A stretch of DNA of 6,997 bases from Parachlamydiaceae bacterium (GTDB lineage: Bacteria; Chlamydiota; Chlamydiia; Chlamydiales; Parachlamydiaceae): NCBI GenBank assembly GCA_013698165.1, contig JACCVN010000128.1:1-6997 (forward strand). Reading direction: 5' to 3'. This document shows positions 1 through 5,908 of this stretch, one piece after another (position 1 is the stretch's first letter; every line of letters starts with the position of its first letter). A program made the translations under genes and the position numbers. Below the pieces are notes generated by a model. That model was not told the origin of the DNA. It ran no database searches and worked only from the letters and a program-made list of their open reading frames with translations.

Positions 1-1
1 T

Positions 2-85
2 CAATGGCCAGAAGAGACATTCAGACACTTTTTAATTGACTCAAATCATTCAAAAGAACTAAACTTAAAATCTTTCTTTGCATGA
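2..85 (+). CDS. Possible C-terminal tail of an upstream gene (partial)
   Basis: From base 2 the plus strand is open for 27 codons to a TGA at 83-85. The reading begins QWPEETFRHF and ends NLKSFFA, with ordinary codon use, whereas the other two plus frames stop sooner. It could be the last part of a gene that starts left of the window. The stretch is too short to show a domain or be sure it is coding, and no terminator hairpin follows it closely. Treat it as a possibility only. Confidence 0.25.
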   Translation, partial: QWPEETFRHFLIDSNHSKELNLKSFFA

Positions 86-131
86 ATGTTATTTAAGAAA
101 GCGTGTTTAAGATTAAGTAACAAAGTGATAC

Positions 132-161
132 TTGACGTGCGGTATGCTATTTTGTTAATAT
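132..161 (+). promoter_or_regulatory. Weak sigma70-like promoter candidate
   Basis: TTGACG (132-137) is followed after 18 bp by TAATAT (156-161). Both boxes are good matches, but AT-rich DNA gives such pairs by chance. If active, it would transcribe a long leader ahead of the gene at 438, or the small GTG frame at 254. Confidence 0.25.
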
Positions 162-301
162 AAGTCATTTGTAGATCAAAATATAAAAAAATAAGTGATT
201 GTAGGCTTATAGTAAATAATTTACTTTAGCATTGCTGAGAAGGGGAATCCCGCGTGAATATACAATCATTTTTTTATATAAACATAATCAATTAATTGTG
301 C

Positions 302-329
302 TTGACTTTTTTAATTAAGTTAATATATT
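302..329 (+). promoter_or_regulatory. Sigma70-like promoter for the repeat-protein gene
   Basis: TTGACT (302-307) and TATATT (324-329) are separated by 16 bp, one mismatch from consensus in each box. Transcription would start near 335-340, leaving a leader of about 100 nt before the ATG at 438. It is the best promoter match upstream of that gene. Confidence 0.5.
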
Positions 330-437
330 ATTGGGTTTTGCATTAAACGGCGGGGTTAATAAGCGTACTTCCTCGTTATGATTATTATTAGAACAAGGCC
401 GACATTCTTATTAGGCCATTTAAAAAGGAAAGTTATT

Positions 438-2108
438 ATGTCTACAATATTTGTAAATTCTTCTGCAGAAGCTACTAAGGGTGATGGCTGGTCAAGAAAT
501 CCAGATTTCAAATCTAACGAAACTATAGTCACAAAAGCAGGAGTTTCATACGAAGTCCTTTCTCAAGAGACTAAGAAAACTTCTCTCATCAAAAGGATTG
601 GCGTCATCGCGCTGACAATTTTGACATTAGGGACAATTCTATTTTCTTCGACATGCAGGAATATCGCCTTACATGGTAAAGAAGTTGTTGAATTTGCCGT
701 TATGTCAACCGCCCTCAAAGCTGAGCGTAAAAAAGAAGAAGACTTAAAAAAAGCCCCAGCTACCTTGAAAGATAGAGCGATATCTTTGAAAAATGATGCT
801 GTAGCCATAAAAGATAGAGCTGTTTCATATTGCAAAAAAAATCAAAGTACTCTCGTTAAAGCCGGTGTTGCTGTTGCTGTTATTTCTGCAGTTGGCTTAT
901 TAGCATATTACCTTTATCCAGTAACTAAAATTGTTAAAGAAAAAATTGCATCTCCAAATTTTTCTCCTCTCCGACCGTTAAATGAATTTATCCCTACTCA
1001 AAAAGAAATCCTTTTTGCTAAATCCCAACAAGCATCAAGTGGTTATGCACGTATCGCTGCTCAAAAGCTTTTTGCTAACGCTGAAGCGGTAGTCGCCACT
1101 AGTTTTGTACCTAATACCCCTCCCATTGACTTTGTGCCAGTCACATATGCTTTTTCAGAACTTAAAAGAGAAGCTACAACAGTTGCTCAACAGGTTGCAG
1201 AAAAGACTGGATCAGTTGCTCGACAGGTTGCAGAAGAAACTGCAAATGTGTTCAATCTCGTAACATGTAACATTGTACCAAATGCTGCTACAAAAGGTGG
1301 AGAAGTTGCTGGTATTGTTCGGGAAAATGCATTTTACTATGGATCAGCTGGTATAAAAAAAGTTGGAGAATTTGCAGGTAGCGTTAAGGAAAATGCATTT
1401 TACTATGGACCAATTGGGGTTGAAGGGATCAAGTCCCTTGCAAGATCCGCTCGCAGAGTGGATCTCAAGGCTAATGCAGTTATAAATGCAGGATGTAAAT
1501 ACGTTATGGAATCGGGCAGCAACCTAATTTCAGGTGGATTTGCAGTAACTAAAGCCTTTGCAAGCTTTTATTGGGGAGTGGGTTGCAGCGGCATTTCAGC
1601 TTTAAAAACTGGCGCAGAAGCAGTTGGTAGCAGCCTCGCAGAAAATGCAGTTTACGCTGGGACAGCTTTAAAAACTGGCACTGTAGCAGTTGGTGGCAGC
1701 CTCGCAGAAAATGCAGTTTACGCTGGGACAGCTTTAAAAGCTGGCGCTGAAGCAGTTGGTGGAAGCCTCGCAGAAAATGCAGTTTACGCTGGGACAGCTT
1801 TAAAAACTGGTGCTGAAGTAGTTGGTAGCAGCCTCGCAGAAAATGCAGTTTACGCTGGGACAGCTTTAAAAGCTGGCGCTGAAGCAGTTGGTAGCAGCAT
1901 CGCAGAAAATGCAGTTTACTATGGAACACCTGTAATAACAAAAGGTGGAAAATTTGTAGGCGACATTGCAGCTAATCCAGCTAGTGTTCCAGAAGCTATA
2001 GGAAACTTTGGATCATCCGTAATAACAGGCATTGGATCACGTATAAATTCAGTTTATGAATTTGCTATGAACAAGCTTGTTACTGCAGTTACGAGAAACG
2101 GACTATAA
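438..2108 (+). CDS. Two-membrane-segment protein with 11/22-residue amphipathic repeats, function unknown
   Basis: I do not recognise this 556-residue protein. The start at 438 is preferred over the in-frame ATG at 378 because AAGGAAAG (425-432) lies five bases before it; 378 has no such site. Residues 1-50 are polar. Hydrophobic segments lie near 54-71 and 141-160, and between them is a charged heptad-like stretch (LKDRAIS, LKNDAVA, IKDRAVS at 110-130). From about 249 the protein is built of 11- and 22-residue units: two 11-mers (249-270), two diverged 22-mers ending ENAFYYG (282-325), then five near-identical 22-mers ending in AENAVYxGT (388-497), with a decayed unit after. Such Ala/Gly/Val/Thr-rich 11-mer periodicity is known in lipid-binding amphipathic helices of synucleins, perilipins and LEA proteins, so I infer a membrane- or lipid-surface-associated role, possibly at a host interface. 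There is no cleavable signal peptide and no enzyme motif. The gene stands alone between its own promoter and terminator. Confidence 0.85.
   Translation: MSTIFVNSSAEATKGDGWSRNPDFKSNETIVTKAGVSYEVLSQETKKTSLIKRIGVIALTILTLGTILFSSTCRNIALHGKEVVEFAVMSTALKAERKKEEDLKKAPATLKDRAISLKNDAVAIKDRAVSYCKKNQSTLVKAGVAVAVISAVGLLAYYLYPVTKIVKEKIASPNFSPLRPLNEFIPTQKEILFAKSQQASSGYARIAAQKLFANAEAVVATSFVPNTPPIDFVPVTYAFSELKREATTVAQQVAEKTGSVARQVAEETANVFNLVTCNIVPNAATKGGEVAGIVRENAFYYGSAGIKKVGEFAGSVKENAFYYGPIGVEGIKSLARSARRVDLKANAVINAGCKYVMESGSNLISGGFAVTKAFASFYWGVGCSGISALKTGAEAVGSSLAENAVYAGTALKTGTVAVGGSLAENAVYAGTALKAGAEAVGGSLAENAVYAGTALKTGAEVVGSSLAENAVYAGTALKAGAEAVGSSIAENAVYYGTPVITKGGKFVGDIAANPASVPEAIGNFGSSVITGIGSRINSVYEFAMNKLVTAVTRNGL
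1182..1247 (+). repeat. Two tandem 33-bp (11-residue) units
   Basis: Residues 249-259 (VAQQVAEKTGS) and 260-270 (VARQVAEETAN) of the repeat protein are a direct tandem duplication with an 11-residue period. They establish 11 as the basic unit, of which the later 22-residue units are doubles. Confidence 0.75.
1281..1412 (+). repeat. Two diverged 66-bp coding repeats
   Basis: Two 22-residue units (protein residues 282-303 and 304-325) share the ending ENAFYYG. In DNA they share the string GGAAAATGCATTTTACTATG, 66 bp apart. They match the later 66-bp array in length and pattern (G-x-x-V/F-A-G...ENA-x-Y-x-G) but have drifted, so they look like an older amplification of the same unit. Confidence 0.75.
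1599..1928 (+). repeat. Five tandem 66-bp coding repeats
   Basis: There are five exact-length 66-bp units starting at 1599, 1665, 1731, 1797 and 1863, each encoding 22 residues that begin ALK and end AENAVYxGT. In the first four units the second half, from the CTCGCAGAAAATGC string to the end, is identical in DNA. Differences cluster in the first half (for example GCAGAA, ACTGTA and GCTGAA at the same place). Unit five ends TACTATGGAACA, resembling the older units upstream. The near identity points to recent amplification or gene conversion, and the copy number is likely to vary between strains. Confidence 0.95.
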
Positions 2109-2127
2109 TCTTCCAAAGTCTATTAAA

Positions 2128-2157
2128 AGCCCGGTATTATGTGCCGGGCTCTTAAAA
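2128..2157 (+). terminator. Intrinsic-terminator-like hairpin after the repeat-protein gene
   Basis: AGCCCGG (2128-2134) pairs perfectly with CCGGGCT (2144-2150) across a 9-base spacer, which can add a U-G and an A-U pair. It begins about 20 bases after the stop codon. The tail CTTAAAA is only weakly U-rich. On the other strand the stem is followed by TTTTAATA, so it could also stop transcription from the right. Confidence 0.65.
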
Positions 2158-2238
2158 TGCTTGAGGAAAGACATCGTAATGTCTAGTTAAGATGTCAAGT
2201 TAGCAAGTCATTTAGAATGAAATTATTGATGCCCGCCG

Positions 2239-2302
2239 CGGGGTCAGAGTTGCATAATTGCAAGTAGCTAAGCTAGTTTGCAGTTACGCATTTCTGACCC
2301 CG
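2239..2302. repeat. REP-like 64-bp imperfect palindrome with GGGGTCAGA ends
   Basis: The ends CGGGGTCAGA (2239-2248) and TCTGACCCCG (2293-2302) are perfect inverted copies. The interior continues the match imperfectly (TTGCATAATTGCAA against the complement of TTGCAGTTACGCA), and the centre TAGCT-A-AGCTA (2265-2275) is again palindromic. Short palindromes with GGGGTCAG-type ends are, from general knowledge, typical of REP/MITE elements mobilised by IS200-like (RAYT, Y1) transposases. A third motif, GGGGTCATGTCTGA (2315-2328), lies just to the right and can pair with TGACCCC (2295-2301) as an alternative hairpin. No transposase is present in the window, so the element would be non-autonomous. 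Confidence 0.6.
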
Positions 2303-2387
2303 TTCCATTTTGAAGGGGTCATGTCTGAATTGATTGCTGCAACTTGACTAACGTTCTACAATCTTCATCCACTATTCTCTACTGCTC

Positions 2388-2422
2388 TTATATCCCGCGG
2401 TCTATTAGAGCGCGGGATATAA
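2388..2422 (-). terminator. Perfect 12-bp hairpin after the protease gene
   Basis: TTATATCCCGCG (2388-2399) and CGCGGGATATAA (2411-2422) are perfect complements around an 11-base loop. The hairpin starts 15 bases past the protease stop codon on the minus strand. There is no separate U-tract; the stem itself ends in A/T pairs. Position and stability make it the likely end of the protease transcript, and it faces the convergent gene to the left. Confidence 0.6.
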
Positions 2423-2437
2423 ATCGACTCTCGAATG

Positions 2438-4573
2438 TTATCTAGCAGAAGTTTGATTAGTGACAGTGCTGGAAGCTGACCCTCCGCCCGATACTGTGGC
2501 AGATGTATTTACAGGATTTTGAGTAATTCTACTTACTTTGATATTTAGTAAAATTCTTGGGTAACTTGAACCGGCTTTAAGAGGGTTGCTATTGACGAAA
2601 GTTAAAGTGTTTTTGTTAAATGTCCATCCTAAACCGCTGAATGATTGATAGGTAAGTCCTCTAGGCAGCGTAATAGCCACCGACACAGGTCCCGAAGTTG
2701 GACCATTACCTTTATTAGAAACCACAATTTCATAGGCTGCAATCCTTCCTCTTCTTAAAGTTGTTGTTGGTCTCAAAGTCAAATTTAAAAGCGGTGAAAG
2801 CATTGGAGGAGGCGGTGGTGGGGGTGGTGGCGGTGGTGGCGGTGGTGGTAAAGGGGGCAAAGAGTTAGTTAAGGTTGCAAACAAATTTGCACCAATAAAA
2901 GAACCTAACCCTGTAGCGTTATCATATGCCGTCCCTGCCGGATAAAATAAATTATCACCATTAAGAATATCGTGAAAATTACTTCTATAGGAGGATCCCG
3001 TTCCAATAGCGTAAAACAAAGGATTTGCAAAGCCTAATGCCGGTTGTTGATCGGCCGCACGCTCTTGGTTTATCCGAGCAGTAAATCCTGCCCAAAGTGG
3101 AGCTGCACAACTTGTACCTCCGTATATAGCCCAATGACTATCATGGTAAATGGCATACCCTGTATTAGTGTCTGAGTTCAGCGCAACATCAGGAACGTTG
3201 CGAAAAACCTTTGAATAGACATTAGGCACATTCGCTTGCCATGCAGGAATTGGCCAATAAGCACTGACACCGCCACCGCCAGCTCCATTTCCAAGTCCAC
3301 GATTCCAAACAGATTCACTGATATAGGCACCACTTAGTTGATTTACTGTAAGGGTGGTCCCGCCAACACCAACGATATAAGGTTGCGAAGAAGGGTCATC
3401 TACTGCAAGAGTCGTTGAGGTATTAATGGGGTAATTATCGTAAGCGCCGCTATCGCCTGCTGCAGAGTAAATTGTTTGTCCATGTGCTGCCATTTGTAAG
3501 AAAATCGCATTCTCTGCATTAAGAAATTGAGAACTTACAAAATTTTCACTCAATCCCCATGAGGTACTCACTTGCTTAGCAATGTTGTCTGTAGCTATCC
3601 GATTATATGTATTAAGAACCCCTTGATATGAGTTAGGTCCTTCATAAACATAAATCGTACTTTCCGGTGCTAGAGATAGTACAAGCTCAATGTCTAGAGA
3701 CACCTCAGCGTTAATACCTTCGCCTGAACCGCCATCGACTAAAATATGCTTTAACTTAGCAGTGGGTAGACCAAAATATCTTGTGTATTCATTGATATCG
3801 CTAACTTGAAAAGTGGCAAGCTGGAATAGAGCTACATTCTGACCAAGACCATTTGCAGGAATTCCTGTCAGTTCATACGCTGTCCAAAGATCGCTAGGGG
3901 AGAAGCCTCCGCCTGGACCTGAAGGAGATTTACTAGATTTCCCTTGGCTCTCTAATTGCTCATCAGTCATCTCTTTTTTTTGATGGTATGGGTGCCATAC
4001 TGCAGAGTTGTCAATTCCTACTACACCATCAATGATGGACGCGATAGTGATTGGAACTTCAGGGTTGTCATTGGGGGCATAGAACATCCGTCCACTTGAT
4101 GTAAGATACTTATGAATCTTTAGATTAAAAGCATTTTCAACCGAGCTTGCCGCAGCTGTAACATTTAGGAGTGTGCGGTTTAGATGAGTTCCTGTAACAG
4201 TCATCCCCAGTGTTTGTGCATAGTCTTTGACATCATTATAATCTTTCTGGGTGGGAGCAAATCGCTCGGTAAATTCTTCAGGTGTAAGATACTTACCATA
4301 ATATTCTTGATCAGCGGGATCATGTATACGTCTGACAAGGTCTTCCAATTCATCCTTATTACGAAGAGGTAGAGTAAAAGTTAGAGGAATTTGAGTTGTG
4401 TCATCTAGACCTTTTAAGCGAACAGCATTAGTTTCTGATCTTGGAAGAACATGCCCAGGAAGTCTCACAGTAGGAACATTAGATTCAGAATGTTCCGCAC
4501 CTACTTGAAAAGTAAGTCCCAGCATAAATAAGAGGGCATAGCGAAAAAAAAGATTTGCGAAACGATCTTTCAT
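2438..4573 (-). CDS. Secreted S53 family (sedolisin/kumamolisin-type) serine-carboxyl peptidase with DUF11-like domain
   Basis: This 711-residue preproprotein is an acid-type endopeptidase of family S53. A signal peptide (1-26, hydrophobic YALLFMLGL, cleavage expected after VGA) sends it through Sec. The pro-kumamolisin activation domain spans about 35-195 and the catalytic domain about 222-570. All key residues are visible: Glu290 and Asp294 in the ExxxD motif (AEVSLD), oxyanion Asp374 in AAGDSGA, nucleophile Ser488 in GGTSCAAP, and the calcium-site aspartates Asp535 (FHDI) and Asp551 (YDNATGLG). It should therefore be active after autocatalytic removal of the propeptide. Residues 573-590 are a proline linker with 15 prolines in a row, then a DUF11-like beta domain (about 592-705, YEIVVSNKGNGP...ITLPRGLTY) that often occurs in cell-surface proteins. 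The start is supported by AAGGAAA (4581-4587), seven bases upstream. The gene is monocistronic and divergent from the reductase. Substrate and final location (released or surface-bound) cannot be read from the sequence. Confidence 0.95.
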   Translation of the reverse strand: MKDRFANLFFRYALLFMLGLTFQVGAEHSESNVPTVRLPGHVLPRSETNAVRLKGLDDTTQIPLTFTLPLRNKDELEDLVRRIHDPADQEYYGKYLTPEEFTERFAPTQKDYNDVKDYAQTLGMTVTGTHLNRTLLNVTAAASSVENAFNLKIHKYLTSSGRMFYAPNDNPEVPITIASIIDGVVGIDNSAVWHPYHQKKEMTDEQLESQGKSSKSPSGPGGGFSPSDLWTAYELTGIPANGLGQNVALFQLATFQVSDINEYTRYFGLPTAKLKHILVDGGSGEGINAEVSLDIELVLSLAPESTIYVYEGPNSYQGVLNTYNRIATDNIAKQVSTSWGLSENFVSSQFLNAENAIFLQMAAHGQTIYSAAGDSGAYDNYPINTSTTLAVDDPSSQPYIVGVGGTTLTVNQLSGAYISESVWNRGLGNGAGGGGVSAYWPIPAWQANVPNVYSKVFRNVPDVALNSDTNTGYAIYHDSHWAIYGGTSCAAPLWAGFTARINQERAADQQPALGFANPLFYAIGTGSSYRSNFHDILNGDNLFYPAGTAYDNATGLGSFIGANLFATLTNSLPPLPPPPPPPPPPPPPPPMLSPLLNLTLRPTTTLRRGRIAAYEIVVSNKGNGPTSGPVSVAITLPRGLTYQSFSGLGWTFNKNTLTFVNSNPLKAGSSYPRILLNIKVSRITQNPVNTSATVSGGGSASSTVTNQTSAR
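2804..2848 (-). repeat. Proline-codon (CCN) tract encoding 15 prolines
   Basis: On the plus strand this reads as a GGT/GGC/GGG triplet run; on the coding strand it is 15 consecutive proline codons joining the peptidase and DUF11-like domains. The units are triplets, so slippage would change linker length without breaking the frame. A proline run this long is expected to stall ribosomes and to need elongation factor P. Confidence 0.9.
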
Positions 4574-4775
4574 AAATGGATTTCCTTTTTTTGATTAAAG
4601 ACAACTTAACTATTGAGGCCTAATCTAATATATAAATTTTTTTAACGCCAGATTTCATTGATGTGGTTGAATGATTTTCCAACTTCATCCCTTTTGATCT
4701 GCAGATTAGGTTTATTTAATTTTTTTATTCCTGCACTATGAAAATACAAAAAGGAAGCTCACCGCGAGCTCTTTC
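4574..4775. promoter_or_regulatory. Divergent promoter region between protease and reductase
   Basis: This 202-bp region must contain both promoters. An 8-bp inverted pair, CCTAATCT (4619-4626) and AGATTAGG (4703-4710), sits on its two sides. On the minus strand one copy directly follows a TATATT -10-like box (plus positions 4627-4632, with no good -35 box). On the plus strand the other copy lies between TTGATC (4694-4699) and TAATTT (4717-4722), spaced 17 bp. That is a plausible arrangement for one regulator acting on both genes, but the boxes are weak and the repeat is short. Confidence 0.35.
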
Positions 4776-4778
4776 ATG
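4751..4778 (+). promoter_or_regulatory. Distant ribosome binding site with intervening hairpin before the reductase
   Basis: AAGGAAG (4751-4757) lies too far from the ATG at 4776 for normal spacing. Between them AGCTC (4756-4760) and GAGCT (4766-4770) can form a small hairpin with loop ACCGC. If folded, it would leave only about five bases (CTTTC) between the stem and the ATG, bringing AAGGA into range. This supports the 4776 start, but the stem is only five pairs. Confidence 0.35.
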
Positions 4779-5666
4779 CAAAACGTTTTTATAAAATTTT
4801 TTTTAATGCTTATGAAATATATTACCAATTCGTCCGGTGTAACAATGCCCTGCATGCTCTATGGGACTGCATGGAAAAAAGACAAAACTGCTGATTTGGT
4901 CACAACTGCGGTGAAATTTGGACTCAGAGGAATTGATACGGCTTGTCAGCCGAAACATTATCATGAAGCAGGTGTCGGGGAAGCTATCCAAAGGCTGGCC
5001 AGTCAAGGCATAAACCGTGAAGATTTGTATATTCAAACTAAGTTTACTCCCTTAAATGGACAGGACCCTTTCAATATTCCCTATGATAAAAGAGCTCCCT
5101 TGAGCGAGCAAGTGGCACAATCTTTTGAAGTTTCCAAGCAGAATCTTGGGCTCAGTTATGTCGATGGCTTGATTCTCCATTCTCCATTAGAAAATATTAA
5201 TCAAACATTGATCGCATGGCAAGCCATGGAAAATATCTACAAACAGGAAGGCACAAAACAAATTGGCATAAGTAACTGTTATGATCTTGAAACTTTAAAA
5301 GAATTATATCAGGCAGCTACCATTAAGCCGACGCTGTTACAAAATCGTTTCTATAAGGATTCGAATTATGATAATGAAATTCGAAAGTGGTGCCAGGAGC
5401 AGAAAATTATTTATCAAAGCTTTTGGACTCTTACAGCGAATCCTCAGATCCTGTCCAGTGAAGCGGTACAAAAGGCAACTCAAACATATCAGAAAACGGC
5501 AGCTCAAATACTTTTTCATGTTTTAGTAAATATAGGCATTGTTCCATTGAGTGGAACTTGCTCGGAGAAACACATGAAAGAAGATCTTGAGATTTTTAAT
5601 TTCGACCTCCCAATAGAGGTAAGACGAGACATTGCATCGCTATTCACATCTAACTTGCAATTCTAA
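4776..5666 (+). CDS. Aldo/keto reductase family protein
   Basis: This is a cytosolic NAD(P)H-dependent reductase of the aldo/keto reductase (TIM-barrel) superfamily, 296 residues from 4776. The catalytic tetrad is visible: Asp54 (GIDTA), Tyr62, Lys89 (IQTKF) and His135 (LILHSP). The Asp-Tyr spacing is eight rather than the usual five, in the variant motif DTACQPKHY, which I recall from a distinct subgroup that includes fungal members. IGISN (163-167) and QNRFY (189-193) are typical strand ends. The usual Pro-Lys-Ser cofactor motif is replaced by PLSGTCSEKHM (257-267), so preference for NADPH is uncertain. The start is also uncertain: M13 (base 4812, MKYITNSSGVTMP) aligns best with the usual N-terminus but has no ribosome site, while 4776 has only a distant one. 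The substrate cannot be inferred. It runs divergently from the protease with no operon partner. Confidence 0.9.
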   Translation: MQNVFIKFFLMLMKYITNSSGVTMPCMLYGTAWKKDKTADLVTTAVKFGLRGIDTACQPKHYHEAGVGEAIQRLASQGINREDLYIQTKFTPLNGQDPFNIPYDKRAPLSEQVAQSFEVSKQNLGLSYVDGLILHSPLENINQTLIAWQAMENIYKQEGTKQIGISNCYDLETLKELYQAATIKPTLLQNRFYKDSNYDNEIRKWCQEQKIIYQSFWTLTANPQILSSEAVQKATQTYQKTAAQILFHVLVNIGIVPLSGTCSEKHMKEDLEIFNFDLPIEVRRDIASLFTSNLQF

Positions 5667-5693
5667 ACCATCGCTAACGCATTCCGCTTGCTA

Positions 5694-5721
5694 ACGCAGC
5701 AGTCTACATAGGCTGCTGCGT
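5694..5721 (+). terminator. Hairpin after the reductase gene
   Basis: ACGCAGCAG (5694-5702) pairs perfectly with CTGCTGCGT (5713-5721). One U-G and one C-G pair can extend the stem, leaving loop TACATA. It starts 28 bases past the stop codon. No U-tract follows, so it may act as a Rho-assisted terminator or a 3'-end stabiliser. The preceding bases contain GCTAACGC twice (5673-5680 and 5690-5697). Confidence 0.45.
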
Positions 5722-5824
5722 CTGGCAGTAGGTGGAATAAGCCCTAAGCAGACCTACACCCTCCAATACCCTGATGACTCTTTTCACGCGGAGCTTCCCT
5801 TTCCGATATAACGCTGACTAATAG

Positions 5825-5875
5825 CGACCAATCCCTTTTCTACCAGGTTTGCATGCTACCTGTAGGGATTGGTCG
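5825..5875. repeat. 51-bp nested inverted repeat at a convergent gene junction
   Basis: CGACCAATCCCT (5825-5836) and AGGGATTGGTCG (5864-5875) are perfect 12-bp complements. Inside, CAGGT (5844-5848) pairs with ACCTG (5858-5862) around a loop containing the palindrome GCATGC (5851-5856). It lies about 30 bases past the stop of the minus-strand gene and is the likely end of that transcript. It lacks a U-tract on either strand, so it could instead be an interspersed palindromic element. Confidence 0.6.
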
Positions 5876-5908
5876 ATGGTGAAGATTTCGCAAAATAATC
5901 TTTAAATT

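Larger units (their letters stand above)
86..437. other. AT-rich non-coding leader region
   Basis: No convincing gene lies here. The region is very AT-rich and ends in the untranslated leader of the gene at 438. It holds a strong promoter candidate (302-329) and a weaker one (132-161). A 13-codon frame starts at GTG 254 behind a good Shine-Dalgarno match (GAGAAGGGG, 237-245) and ends at TAA 293-295. It could be a leader peptide, but is too short to claim. I saw no tRNA, riboswitch core or long hairpin. Confidence 0.5.

Noticed and set aside
254..295. 13-codon GTG frame with a good ribosome site, as a leader peptide
   Set aside because: It is too short to tell from chance in AT-rich DNA, with no attenuator-like alternative hairpins seen.
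378..437. Earlier ATG at 378 as start of the repeat-protein gene
   Set aside because: No ribosome site precedes it, while the ATG at 438 has AAGGAAAG at good spacing.
1599..1928. Regular 66-bp repeats considered as a CRISPR array
   Set aside because: The units abut with no unique spacers, stay in frame with the surrounding gene and encode a continuous 22-residue repeat.
1549..1941. 130-codon open frame on the minus strand across the repeat array
   Set aside because: It is open only because the same 66-bp unit is repeated five times; it lies opposite a well-supported gene and has no ribosome site.
438..2108. Repeat protein as a classical chlamydial Inc protein
   Set aside because: Inc proteins have two closely spaced membrane segments; here they are about 70 residues apart, so the class cannot be claimed.
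2321..2347. 8-codon ATG frame behind GAAGGGG
   Set aside because: The apparent ribosome site is part of the third GGGGTCA motif of the REP-like element.
4738..4794. 18-codon frame overlapping the reductase start, as a coupling peptide
   Set aside because: It lacks its own ribosome site, and nothing supports its translation.
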